Positions 5,686 through 12,942 of a DNA stretch of 18,817 nt are shown here, in pieces. Where the stretch lies: the NCBI GenBank assembly GCA_001871685.1, contig MNVK01000042.1, positions 1-18,817 of the forward strand, given 5' to 3'. The notes below the pieces were generated by a model, which did no database searches, was not told the origin of the DNA, and saw only the letters and a list, made by a program, of their open reading frames with translations. The stretch is from Nitrospirae bacterium CG1_02_44_142. GTDB lineage: Bacteria; Nitrospirota; Thermodesulfovibrionia; Thermodesulfovibrionales; UBA1546. Both the position numbers and the translations under genes were made by a program. Position 1 is the stretch's first letter, and each line of letters opens with the position of its first letter.

Positions 5686-6378
5686 TTAACCTTTCTTCCT
5701 TTCAATCCTCGCCTTTGCCTCTTCGGCGAATGGAGATTGAGGGAGGTCTTTTATAAGCTCTTCATATTTCTTCTTCGCCTCTTCCGCCTTCCCCTGCGTC
5801 TCCAGTATCTTGCCTGATTCTATAAGAGAAAGGTCTTTGTATGCGCCTGTCTTATAATTGTAGAGCACGGCAAAAGATTTAAGGGCTTCCTCGGCGCTGC
5901 CTTTTTTCAGGCTGATCATCGCCATTTTATAATATGACAGCGGGACAAACTTCTCATCATCAGGAAACTCCCGGTTCAATTCCTTCAGCGCATTTAATGC
6001 TTCTTCGTATCTCCCCAATTCATAATAGCAGTTCGCAATATAATACAGAGGGACAGGCGACTTTCTTACGCCGTATGCCTTTTTGAATATCTCCGCCGCC
6101 TTTTTATAACGCTCCTCGCTTGCAACAGGCTGTTTCTGATAAAGTCCATAATATATCTTGTACGCCTCATATTTAAGCTTTTGAGCCTTGTTTTTCTGGG
6201 TATTGCTGTAAAGGAAAAAGCCTCCGATTACGATAACCGATAAAACAACGGCAGCGCCTGTGGTTATTAAAAAGCGTTTTCTCTCTTCTGATGATTTTTT
6301 CAGTCTTGAAAGAGTCCCGATTCCCTCTGTCCCTGATGTTGTCTTTTTTACAATTTTTTTCTTTATCGGCTTTGGCAT
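5686..6378 (-). CDS. Membrane-anchored TPR protein
   Basis: A 230-residue protein with a short basic N-terminus (many Lys), one transmembrane helix at about residues 37-57 (FLITTGAAVVLSVIVIGGFF), and a helical TPR region after it. Lys/Arg before the helix and none directly after it suggest N-in topology, placing the TPRs in the periplasm, as in YfgM-like proteins. TPR-like pairs include PLYYIANCYYELGRYEEALNAL and SYYKMAMISLKKGSAEEALKSF. Its ATG overlaps the stop of the PHP gene (TAATG), and AGGAGGG precedes it, so it is the last gene of the serA operon. The role is probably scaffolding in the envelope; the partner is unknown. It converges on mltD with 27 bp between. Confidence 0.82.
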   Translation of the reverse strand: MPKPIKKKIVKKTTSGTEGIGTLSRLKKSSEERKRFLITTGAAVVLSVIVIGGFFLYSNTQKNKAQKLKYEAYKIYYGLYQKQPVASEERYKKAAEIFKKAYGVRKSPVPLYYIANCYYELGRYEEALNALKELNREFPDDEKFVPLSYYKMAMISLKKGSAEEALKSFAVLYNYKTGAYKDLSLIESGKILETQGKAEEAKKKYEELIKDLPQSPFAEEAKARIERKKG

Positions 6379-7034
6379 TAATCCCTCCTGAACGCCTTTT
6401 CTACAAGAAATTTAGAATTCGCAAAAACAGATTCTATACGGTTTTCATCTATCCCCGCAGAAAGCAGTATCTTCTTTGCAGTTTCATCGGTTATTAAATC
6501 AGCGGGGCTGTGGGCGTCTGTATTTATTACAAGGTGAACGCCTAATTTTATCGCCTCTTTTGCAACATGCCCGTTGGAAAGCGAATGCCCTTTCCTTGAT
6601 GTAATCTCAAGCGCAACTCCCATTTCCTTTGCAAGAAGCAGGTCTTCCGTTGAGATAAGGCCCGGATGTGAAACTATATCAGCGCCCGCCTCTATTGCAG
6701 CCCTGTTTGTCCCTTCTGCCACAGGCTCAACTATCGTCTCGCCGTGAACAACAACTATCCCCGCCCCAAGCTGCCTGGCCTCTTTAACCATGGAAGAAAT
6801 CAACGCAGGCGGAACATGTGTAATTTCAGCGCCGGGGATTAGAGTGACTGAAACAAAATCCTTTAAAGCCTTGAGCGCCTTTACAATCATTGGTATCACA
6901 ATATCAATGTTTGACTGGTCTACATGGTCTGTAATGGCAATAGCCTTGTAGCCCATTACCATCGCCCTTCGTATCAATTCGGCTGGCAGCAGCTCTCCGT
7001 CACTGAATAAACTATGTGTATGCAAATCAATCAT
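6378..7034 (-). CDS. PHP-domain phosphoesterase (histidinol-phosphatase-like)
   Basis: A 218-residue PHP-fold metal-dependent phosphoesterase. The family's metal ligands are all visible: HTH at 5-7, TDH at 35-37, Glu70 and His73 (GAEITH), His97 (VVHGE), His123 (SHPG), and DAH at 173-175. This covers a full trinuclear site. Such stand-alone PHP proteins are usually annotated 'histidinol phosphate phosphatase domain', but the substrate cannot be read from sequence. Nothing nearby belongs to histidine synthesis, so I would not call it HisK. The stop overlaps the start of the membrane TPR gene. Upstream, comF ends 18 bp before this start, so it is part of the same operon. No clear Shine-Dalgarno sequence. 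Confidence 0.85.
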   Translation of the reverse strand: MIDLHTHSLFSDGELLPAELIRRAMVMGYKAIAITDHVDQSNIDIVIPMIVKALKALKDFVSVTLIPGAEITHVPPALISSMVKEARQLGAGIVVVHGETIVEPVAEGTNRAAIEAGADIVSHPGLISTEDLLLAKEMGVALEITSRKGHSLSNGHVAKEAIKLGVHLVINTDAHSPADLITDETAKKILLSAGIDENRIESVFANSKFLVEKAFRRD

Positions 7035-7052
7035 AACTGAGACAATATGATA

Positions 7053-7778
7053 CTATATCATGGCTGCCCGCGCAAGGGTAACAACAATAACCTCTTTGGC
7101 GCCGGCCCTCATTAACGCCCTTGAACATTCCATTACTGTGGCGCCTGTTGTCATTACGTCATCAAGAAGAAGCAGTCTCAGATTGTTTATTTTCCCGCTG
7201 GCTTTGAATGCCCCTCTGATATTTTTCGTCCTTTCCTTTGCGCTCAGTCCTACCTGAGGAGAAGTGTCCCTTATTTTTAAAAGCATATCCATATACAGAG
7301 GAATCTTTAAATTCCTTGAGATTACCTTCGCCATGAGGAGCGCTTGATTAAATCCTCTTTCTCTGAGAGCCTTTTTGCTGAGAGGGACAGGGATTATGCC
7401 GTCGCATTCCGGCATTTCAAGATTCAAAAGCATTTTCCCCAGAGGATTAGCAAATCTTCTCAGCCCTGAGAATTTCATCAGATTAATCGCCTCTGCCAGC
7501 GCATCGGAGTAAATACCATAATTTAATACCACGGAAAATGAAGGCGGATGTGTAAGGCATCTCTGGCAGATGGAGGCATATACCGACGCTAAAGGGGCAG
7601 CGCATATCCTGCATGAAGGCCCTGAATAACGCTTAATCCCGCGCCAGCAATTTGTGCAGAGCGGCGAATGCTGAAAACTGTCAGAGCGGTTATTGCACGA
7701 AGGGCATATTGAAGGATAGATTGAGTTTAAAATTGCTGCGGTTAAGCGGCGTCCGTTACGCTTGATGATATTCTGCAT
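7053..7778 (-). CDS. comF: ComF family phosphoribosyltransferase-like protein
   Basis: A 241-residue protein of the ComF/GntX type, used in natural DNA uptake in competent bacteria but widely present elsewhere with unclear function. The N-terminal part carries four Cys-x2-Cys knuckles (25/28, 41/44, 56/59, 71/74), the double zinc ribbon of this family. The C-terminal phosphoribosyltransferase domain has VPLSKKALRERGFNQ (131-145) and the PRPP-binding loop LLLLDDVMTTGAT (202-214). It sits 36 bp downstream of purA in the same orientation. Its start has no good ribosome site, so it may rely on read-through coupling. ComF as a competence gene is an inference from the family; no other competence gene is in view. 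Confidence 0.9.
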   Translation of the reverse strand: MQNIIKRNGRRLTAAILNSIYPSICPSCNNRSDSFQHSPLCTNCWRGIKRYSGPSCRICAAPLASVYASICQRCLTHPPSFSVVLNYGIYSDALAEAINLMKFSGLRRFANPLGKMLLNLEMPECDGIIPVPLSKKALRERGFNQALLMAKVISRNLKIPLYMDMLLKIRDTSPQVGLSAKERTKNIRGAFKASGKINNLRLLLLDDVMTTGATVMECSRALMRAGAKEVIVVTLARAAMI

Positions 7779-7814
7779 TTCGCGCCGCTGCAGGTTTAGT
7801 CTGAATTTTTGACA

Positions 7815-9101
7815 TCAGAAAGATTCTTTAAGAATAATGAGCTCATCCCTTTTCTGGCCTGAGGAGATAATATGAACTTTAACATTAAGCTCATGCTCTA
7901 TCTCGTTAATATACGCCTGCGCTGCCGATGGAAGTTTCTCAAAACTCTTTATGCCGCTTGTATTTTCCTTCCAGCCGCCCATCTCTTCATAAACAGGTTC
8001 GCATTTTTCCAATATGTTCAGTTCCTTCGGAAAATCTTTGTAGAGCCTGCCTTCACACCTGTAAGCAGAGCATATCTTTATCTTCTCAAGACCGTCAAGT
8101 ATATCAAGCTTTGTCAGCGCAATCCCTCTGAACCCGTTTATTCTTACTGCATACCTCAGCGCCACCATATCCAGCCAGCCGCATCTCCTGGGCCTTCCTG
8201 TCGTGGCTCCGTACTCGCCGCCCCTTTCCCTTATCTTTTCGCCGAGGGAATCGTTTATTTCAGTGGGGAACGGCCCTTCGCCAACCCTTGTAGTGTAAGC
8301 CTTAACAACACCTACAACGCTGGAAATCCTGGTGGGGCTGACGCCAAGCCCTGTGCACGCTCCTCCCGCGGCAGAGTTTGAGGATGTAACATACGGATAT
8401 GTGCCGTGGTCCACATCAAGGAGTGTGCCCTGCGCGCCTTCAAACAGCAGGTTTTTATCTTCATCAATCATCCTGTTGACGATTATATCCGTGTCGGCAA
8501 TATAGCCTGAAAGCCTCTCTGCGTATCTCATGTATTCGCTGTATATAGCATCAACATCAAACGAAGGGGCATTATAAAGAACCTTTAGGAGCTGATTAAC
8601 GCCTGCAAGATTGTTTTTAAGTTTTTCTTTGAAAAACTCAGGATAAAGAAGCTCCCCTGCCCTTATCCCTGTCCTGGCTATCTTGTCAACATAAGCAGGC
8701 CCTATGCCTTTGCCTGTGGTCCCGATTTTTTTTGAACCCTTAAGCCTTTCCTGTTCTCTTTCAATTGCAGCATGATACGGCATTATCAGATGGGCGCTTC
8801 TGCTTAAAAAAAGATCCGCTCCTATTTTAATGCCTCGTTTTGTCAGCCCGTCTATTTCTTCAATCAGGGATTTAGGCTCAACAACCACTCCGTTGCCGAT
8901 TATACAGGACTTCCCTCCATGAAGAATTCCGGAAGGAATGATATGAAGAATAAATTTTTCATTATTTATTACAACGGTGTGCCCTGCATTGTGGCCTCCC
9001 TGATACCGGGCCACCGCATCGGCTTTCTCCGTCAGCACATCAACAATCTTTCCTTTGCCTTCATCGCCCCACTGGGCGCCAACTATCACTACAACAGACA
9101 T
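7815..9101 (-). CDS. purA: Adenylosuccinate synthetase
   Basis: Catalyses IMP + aspartate + GTP to adenylosuccinate, the first committed step from IMP to AMP, in the cytoplasm. Full length at 428 residues. GAQWGDEGKGK at the N-terminus holds the catalytic Asp13 and the GTP loop, and NAGHTV holds catalytic His41. KKIGTTGKGIGPAY, LLFEGAQGTLLDVDHGTYP, GVVKAYTTRVGEGPFPTE and TTGRPRRCGWLD are all present, as is the C-terminal LTKLDILDGL. GAGGG precedes the ATG. It begins 22 bp after serA ends, so it is part of the serA operon. Confidence 0.98.
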   Translation of the reverse strand: MSVVVIVGAQWGDEGKGKIVDVLTEKADAVARYQGGHNAGHTVVINNEKFILHIIPSGILHGGKSCIIGNGVVVEPKSLIEEIDGLTKRGIKIGADLFLSRSAHLIMPYHAAIEREQERLKGSKKIGTTGKGIGPAYVDKIARTGIRAGELLYPEFFKEKLKNNLAGVNQLLKVLYNAPSFDVDAIYSEYMRYAERLSGYIADTDIIVNRMIDEDKNLLFEGAQGTLLDVDHGTYPYVTSSNSAAGGACTGLGVSPTRISSVVGVVKAYTTRVGEGPFPTEINDSLGEKIRERGGEYGATTGRPRRCGWLDMVALRYAVRINGFRGIALTKLDILDGLEKIKICSAYRCEGRLYKDFPKELNILEKCEPVYEEMGGWKENTSGIKSFEKLPSAAQAYINEIEHELNVKVHIISSGQKRDELIILKESF

Positions 9102-9123
9102 TTTACCCTCTTCATATTAAATT

Positions 9124-10701
9124 TTATAGATTCAGCACCTTCACTGAAAGTATATTCGGCATCTTTTTTATTTCATCCAGGCTGCGGGATGTTACAGGAG
9201 AATCAACACTCATAACAGATATTGCCGTGCCGCCCGCTCTCTCCCTTCCAAAATGCATACGGGCTATATTGATATTGTTTTTGCCAAAGAACGAACCCAG
9301 ATTCCCGATTACCCCCGGCTTGTCCACATTATATATAAACAGCATTATCCCTTCAGGGACTATCTCCACTGCAAAGTCGTCTATCTGCACAATCCTCGGG
9401 TCCTTTTTGCTGAATAATGTGCCCGCAAAATATCTCTCCTTATCTTTTGCCTTTATTCTTAAGGCAAGCATACTCTGATAGTTGCCTGCCCCGGCGCTCT
9501 TAGTCTCCTTTATCTCTATGCCGCGTTCCTTTGCAATAAAAGGGGCATTAACAAAATTCACTGTCTCTTCAAGTATCGGCGTGAGCAGTCCTTTCAATGC
9601 CGCTATTGTTATAGGGGCGGTATTAAGCTCCGAAACATCTCCCGTATATTCTATCGTAACTCCGGTAATGCCGCCTTCAAATACCTGTGCGGCAAAACTC
9701 CCGAGTTTCTCTGCAAGATTCAAATATGGCTGAAGCTTTGCCACCTGGTCCGCAGGGATTGAGGGAAAATTTACAGCGTTTCTTATCGTGCCGCGCACCA
9801 GGTAGTCTGCAATCTGCTCTGCAACTGCGATTGCGACATTTTCCTGAGCCTCTTCCGTGGCTGCGCCGAGATGAGGCGTACATATAACATTATCAAGCCC
9901 TATAAGCGAGAAATCCTCCGGAGGCTCTTTCTCAAAGACATCAAGCGCAGCGCCTGCAACCTTGCCGCTTTTCAAGGCCTCATACAGATCCTTCTCGTTT
10001 ATTATCCCTCCCCTGGCGCAGTTGATAATTCTGACTCCATTTTTCATTTTTCCGATGGCCTCTGAATTTATGAGGTTTTTTGTCTCAAGGGTCAGAGGCG
10101 TATGTATCGTAATGAAATCCGCTCTGCTGAAAAGCTCATCCAGGGAAACCTTTTCTATCCCAAGCGCCTTTGCCCTGTCCTCGCTGAGAAACGGGTCATA
10201 GGCTATCACAACCATCTCCAGCCCCTGCGCCTTTTTAGCAACCTGATTGCCGATATTGCCAAGGCCTATAATTCCGAGGGTCTTATTAAAGAGTTCAACC
10301 CCCATAAATTTTTTCTTTTCCCATTTCCCTGCCTTCATAGAAGCAGTCGCCTGAGGAACCATTCTCGCAAGTGAAAACAGCATGGCGATTGAATGCTCTG
10401 CCGTTGTAATCGTATTGCCTCCGGGCGTATTCATTACAACAATGCCCTTCTTTGACGCCGCTGCCTTGTCCACATTATCAAGGCCCGAACCTGCCCTGCC
10501 TATTACCTTAAGGTTTTTTGCAGCCTCAATAATCTCCGCCGTGGCCTTTGTAGCGCTCCTTATGACAAGGCCGTGATATTCACCGATGCAGGCCTTAAGC
10601 TCATCAGGCTTCATGCCTGTTTTTACATCAACATCAAGACCTGCTTTTTTAAGTATCTCAACTCCTTTGTCTGCAATCTTGTCGCTTACCAGAACCTTCA
10701 T
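9124..10701 (-). CDS. serA: D-3-phosphoglycerate dehydrogenase
   Basis: Oxidises 3-phosphoglycerate to 3-phosphohydroxypyruvate with NAD+, the first step of serine synthesis. This is the long (type I) form at 525 residues: a split substrate domain and NAD-binding Rossmann domain (GLGNIG at 146-151), an intervening ASB-like domain (about 315-445), and a C-terminal ACT domain (MLFIYNVDKPGVIGNLGSFF onward, about 453-525) that normally binds serine for feedback control. Catalytic Arg (NCARGG, 230), the Glu in FEKEPP, and His277 (TPHLGA) are present. GGAGG lies just before the ATG. It leads the minus-strand operon serA-purA-comF-PHP-TPR, with a candidate promoter at 10738-10767. Confidence 0.98.
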   Translation of the reverse strand: MKVLVSDKIADKGVEILKKAGLDVDVKTGMKPDELKACIGEYHGLVIRSATKATAEIIEAAKNLKVIGRAGSGLDNVDKAAASKKGIVVMNTPGGNTITTAEHSIAMLFSLARMVPQATASMKAGKWEKKKFMGVELFNKTLGIIGLGNIGNQVAKKAQGLEMVVIAYDPFLSEDRAKALGIEKVSLDELFSRADFITIHTPLTLETKNLINSEAIGKMKNGVRIINCARGGIINEKDLYEALKSGKVAGAALDVFEKEPPEDFSLIGLDNVICTPHLGAATEEAQENVAIAVAEQIADYLVRGTIRNAVNFPSIPADQVAKLQPYLNLAEKLGSFAAQVFEGGITGVTIEYTGDVSELNTAPITIAALKGLLTPILEETVNFVNAPFIAKERGIEIKETKSAGAGNYQSMLALRIKAKDKERYFAGTLFSKKDPRIVQIDDFAVEIVPEGIMLFIYNVDKPGVIGNLGSFFGKNNINIARMHFGRERAGGTAISVMSVDSPVTSRSLDEIKKMPNILSVKVLNL

Positions 10702-10737
10702 CTTTCCTCCGAAAATTTATAGCCTTTTGAACTATTA

Positions 10738-10767
10738 AGGATAACACAGCAGTAAAAACCTTGACAA
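10738..10767 (-). promoter_or_regulatory. Candidate promoter of the serA operon
   Basis: On the minus strand: TTGTCA (10767-10762), an 18-nt spacer, then TATCCT (10743-10738) preceded by TGT (extended -10). The expected start near 10731 leaves a leader of about 29 nt that carries the GGAGG of serA. Confidence 0.4.
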
Positions 10768-10785
10768 GGGCAGGAATCCTGAAAA

Positions 10786-11904
10786 CTATATAATCTTTTG
10801 GAGATTAAATTTCATGGAGTCTAATGCGCTGTGGATAAATTTGAATATCATCTTGCGCTGCCTTGCCGTTACTTCGGGATAGAACACGGGATTCGCGACA
10901 ACAGCGCCCCTGAACGCAAAAAACGGCGCAAGCGCTTCATAAATCTCATCGTCCCCCGATAATCTCACATACTCATCAAAGAATATTTTTAATGCTTCAA
11001 GATACGGCCCTTTGACTGCTTCAAAGTTTTTGATTGAGAAGAAAATATAGTTTATTGCAAGGGCAGTAACATCATCCGCAGGTTCGCCCCACGGCCCGCG
11101 GCTGCGGTCAAGCAGAATGAACTCAGGGTGAATTGGTGAATTGGTGAATTGGTGAATTGAAGATGAGGCTTTTTTGTTTTTCCTATTCACCGATTGACCG
11201 ATTGACCGATTGACCGATTCCTTGAACCATATATTTCCCGGGTGGAAATCTCCGTGTATCCGTGAAAGTCTTTTGTATTTTGGTTTCAGTTTATAAATCC
11301 AGTCAACTGATTTTTTGATTATATCCGTCATCTCTGCGGAAGAAACAACCCCCTCGGGATATGTATCAAAAACACCCATCAGGCATTCGCCGTGTCCCAC
11401 TGTATCCCGCAACTTTCTCCAGTAGAGCGTCTTTGAATCTTTTTTTATTGAATGAATCTTTGCGAGATAAGACGCCATTGCCTTAATTTTTTTTATAGCA
11501 ATATCATCCAGCCTTTCTTTGTCGGCAAATGAGACCAGGTCATTAAAATAATGCCTGCCCTCTGCCTTTTCCATCAAAAGGTAATATTCTTTGCCGCCTC
11601 CGATTGATTTGATTGAACCGTCTTTTAATTCAGCAAGCACATCAAGAGCCTTCACATGCCTGGGGAGGTTATTGAATTCATCAAGGTCCAGGAGGAATAT
11701 TCCTGCCCTGTCAGAGGGATATTCATGCCCGAAACCTTCGGGTGCGAGGGTTTTAACCACATAGGATTGAGTTCCTTTTTTCTTTTTGACTTCTACAAGA
11801 AAACCCGAGCCGTGAACGCCATGTCCGAGCTTTTTGATATTTATATGCGAGACATTCCTGAATTTTTTCTTGAGATAAGCCTTTAATGCCTTTTCGTTAA
11901 TCAT
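10786..11904 (-). CDS. Phosphotransferase (aminoglycoside/choline-kinase-like fold) with a repeat-encoded insert
   Basis: A 372-residue kinase of the APH/choline kinase superfamily, which transfers phosphate from ATP to a small molecule; the substrate is not deducible. An N-terminal lobe (residues 1-110) includes a probable ATP-binding Lys in SYVVKTLAP and hinge MEKAEG. The catalytic loop HGDFHPGNIW lies at 217-226 and the metal-binding Asp in ILLDRSRGPWGEP (about 266). Between them, residues about 228-261 form an insert rich in Ser, Asn and Gln (SVNRSIGQSVNR; IHQFTNSPIH) that comes from two blocks of 8-bp tandem repeats, not from the family's normal sequence. No ribosome site precedes the ATG. 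The first 48 bp are duplicated, with divergence, at 12756-12803. Confidence 0.82.
   Translation of the reverse strand: MINEKALKAYLKKKFRNVSHINIKKLGHGVHGSGFLVEVKKKKGTQSYVVKTLAPEGFGHEYPSDRAGIFLLDLDEFNNLPRHVKALDVLAELKDGSIKSIGGGKEYYLLMEKAEGRHYFNDLVSFADKERLDDIAIKKIKAMASYLAKIHSIKKDSKTLYWRKLRDTVGHGECLMGVFDTYPEGVVSSAEMTDIIKKSVDWIYKLKPKYKRLSRIHGDFHPGNIWFKESVNRSIGQSVNRKNKKASSSIHQFTNSPIHPEFILLDRSRGPWGEPADDVTALAINYIFFSIKNFEAVKGPYLEALKIFFDEYVRLSGDDEIYEALAPFFAFRGAVVANPVFYPEVTARQRKMIFKFIHSALDSMKFNLQKII
11127..11158 (+). repeat. 8-bp tandem repeat (GGTGAATT) x4 inside the phosphotransferase gene
   Basis: Four perfect consecutive copies of GGTGAATT. Eight is not a multiple of three, so gain or loss of one unit would shift the reading frame of the gene. 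The encoded minus-strand peptide is IHQFTNSPIH. Confidence 0.95.
11189..11219 (+). repeat. 8-bp tandem repeat (ACCGATTG) x3.9 inside the phosphotransferase gene
   Basis: Three full copies of ACCGATTG plus seven bases of a fourth, 30 bp from the GGTGAATT block. The inner edges of the two blocks also form an inverted repeat (GGTGAAT at 11151-11157 with ATTCACC at 11185-11191). Encodes SVNRSIGQSVNR on the minus strand. Confidence 0.95.
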
Positions 11905-11963
11905 GCTTTATTTAAAACGATTGATCATCACTGGTTTATCATAATAGCGAGCGACATAGTGAT

Positions 11964-12356
11964 TTATTTGAGAAGATATGCCTTTATTCTGTTAATAAAA
12001 TTTTTTGTCTTGGGAAGCATCTCATCCACATCGCTCTTTGTAACTTCAGCCTGTTCCATATAATCGCCTTTTTGCCTGAGTTCAAAAGCGCGATGCAAGG
12101 TTTTTGATAATTCATTGTCAAAAGCACCTTTTTTAATAAATTCCTTATCAAACAGGGAAATTGCTCCTGCATGTTTTGATGTCCCCATCTCTTTTTCCTG
12201 TAAGAGAGCCAAAACACCATAGAACATTGCGTAATAAAGGCGGTTCATCACTGCGCGCAGGCTCATGCCTTCCCTGATAAGAACTTCTGCTTCTTTTATG
12301 GAATCCTCAGCCTCTTTAAGCCTGTATTTTATTAACTCAAAAATTTCTTCTTTCAT
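11964..12356 (-). CDS. HEPN-domain protein (UPF0332-like)
   Basis: A 130-residue all-helical HEPN protein. The helix NRLYYAMFYGVLALL (38-52), the KHAG loop (61-64) and the final FELRQKGDYM (91-100) match the HEPN family that pairs with minimal nucleotidyltransferases. The canonical HEPN ribonuclease motif is Arg-x4-6-His. Here the expected region reads R94-Q-K-G-D98-Y99, with Asp in place of His, so RNase activity is uncertain. Its ATG overlaps the stop of the nucleotidyltransferase gene by 4 nt (ATGA). The order on the transcript is MNT then HEPN, which is common for this toxin-antitoxin type. Alternatively the pair may not be a toxin system at all. Confidence 0.85.
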   Translation of the reverse strand: MKEEIFELIKYRLKEAEDSIKEAEVLIREGMSLRAVMNRLYYAMFYGVLALLQEKEMGTSKHAGAISLFDKEFIKKGAFDNELSKTLHRAFELRQKGDYMEQAEVTKSDVDEMLPKTKNFINRIKAYLLK

Positions 12357-12670
12357 ACAGCAACACCTTCACGGTAAACATTTTTTATAAAGACAGATTC
12401 ACTGAGCGGACTGTGTTTAACAGCATCCATGCTGACAGCAACAGGCATGAGTAGCACATCTTCATGGAATCCGGCCTCCCATGCGCAGTCGCTTATATAT
12501 TTTTCTATTGAGTGGTCGAGATGATCTACCACGACAAGCACATCAAGGTCTGATTCGGGTCTTGCGTCTCCCCTTGCTCGGGAGCCAAAGACCCTCAGTT
12601 CAAGAACTTTCACTTTATTTGAAACAAGGAGCTTAAATCTTTCTATTACCATTAGGTCTTTTTCCTGCAT
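12353..12670 (-). CDS. Minimal nucleotidyltransferase (MNT), probable antitoxin partner of the HEPN protein
   Basis: A 105-residue protein of the DNA polymerase beta superfamily. The active site GSRARGDARPESDLDVLV has the family Gly-Ser and Asp-x-Asp pair, and a third acidic residue is in HEDVLLMPV. In studied MntA/HepT pairs the MNT protein AMPylates a Tyr on the HEPN toxin. Tyr99 of the neighbour is a plausible target, but this is inference. Two ATGs are adjacent (12673 and 12670). GGAGG at 12680-12676 sits only 2 nt from the first and 5 nt from the second, so I chose 12670. Overlaps the HEPN gene by 4 nt. Confidence 0.88.
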   Translation of the reverse strand: MQEKDLMVIERFKLLVSNKVKVLELRVFGSRARGDARPESDLDVLVVVDHLDHSIEKYISDCAWEAGFHEDVLLMPVAVSMDAVKHSPLSESVFIKNVYREGVAV

Positions 12671-12692
12671 CATTACCTCCTTCTGCTTGCAC

Positions 12693-12803
12693 TCACCCTT
12701 GTTTATATCTTACCAATATCCAACCATGATTTCTGCTATTTATCCGTGTAACGCCCCTGAATTTTTTCTTGAGGCAGGCTTTTAATGCCTTTTCGTTAAT
12801 CAC
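12693..12803 (-). pseudogene. Truncated paralogous copy of the phosphotransferase 5' end
   Basis: Reading from GTG 12803, 36 codons give VINEKALKAC then LKKKFRGVTRIN and end at TGA 12693-12695. The intact phosphotransferase begins MINEKALKAY then LKKKFRNVSHIN. At DNA level 12756-12803 matches 11857-11904 at 43 of 48 positions, and all five differences are transitions. Weaker similarity (about 20 of 30) continues to about 12726. The rest of the gene is absent. So a second, diverged phosphotransferase gene, or a duplicated start of one, stood here and was cut off just upstream of the MNT gene. Probably not functional. Confidence 0.8.
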
Positions 12804-12882
12804 GTGTGGTTTAATCCTTCATATCCCATCAATCATCCGATTAATGTTGTTCTCCGCCGCATGACGCAAAGCCACACGTCAT
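12802..12882. repeat. Inverted repeats in the intergenic region upstream of the phosphotransferase fragment
   Basis: ACGTGTGG (12802-12809) and CCACACGT (12872-12879) are perfect 8-bp arms 62 bp apart. A second dyad, ATGACG (12861-12866) with CGTCAT (12877-12882), overlaps the right arm. Neither is followed by a T run, so not a clear terminator. No gene was seen between 12804 and 12942. Confidence 0.4.
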
Positions 12883-12942
12883 TCTTAATACAAATTTTGG
12901 GGCCTAACCCTATACATGGTTCCAATTGCTTTAATTTTATCT

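Noticed and set aside
7872..8381. 169-codon plus-strand ORF antisense to purA
   Set aside because: Lies entirely inside a well-conserved purA on the other strand; its protein is Cys/Pro/Tyr-rich with no recognisable domain. A codon-composition shadow.
9227..10576. Several plus-strand ORFs of 64-90 codons across serA
   Set aside because: All are shadows of the serA coding frame; no ribosome sites or families recognised.
10759..10781. Terminator after the phosphotransferase gene (CCTT/AAGG dyad before a T run, and CAGGAATCCTG palindrome)
   Set aside because: The stem has only 4 bp with a 3-nt loop and the palindrome has almost no loop; too weak to call.
10761..10794. Plus-strand TTGACA ... 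TATAAT pair near the end of the phosphotransferase gene
   Set aside because: The spacing is 22 nt, too long for sigma70, and it would only give antisense RNA. The same bases read better as the minus-strand serA promoter.
11127..11219. Possible CRISPR array
   Set aside because: The repeats are 8 bp with no spacers between units; these are simple tandem repeats.
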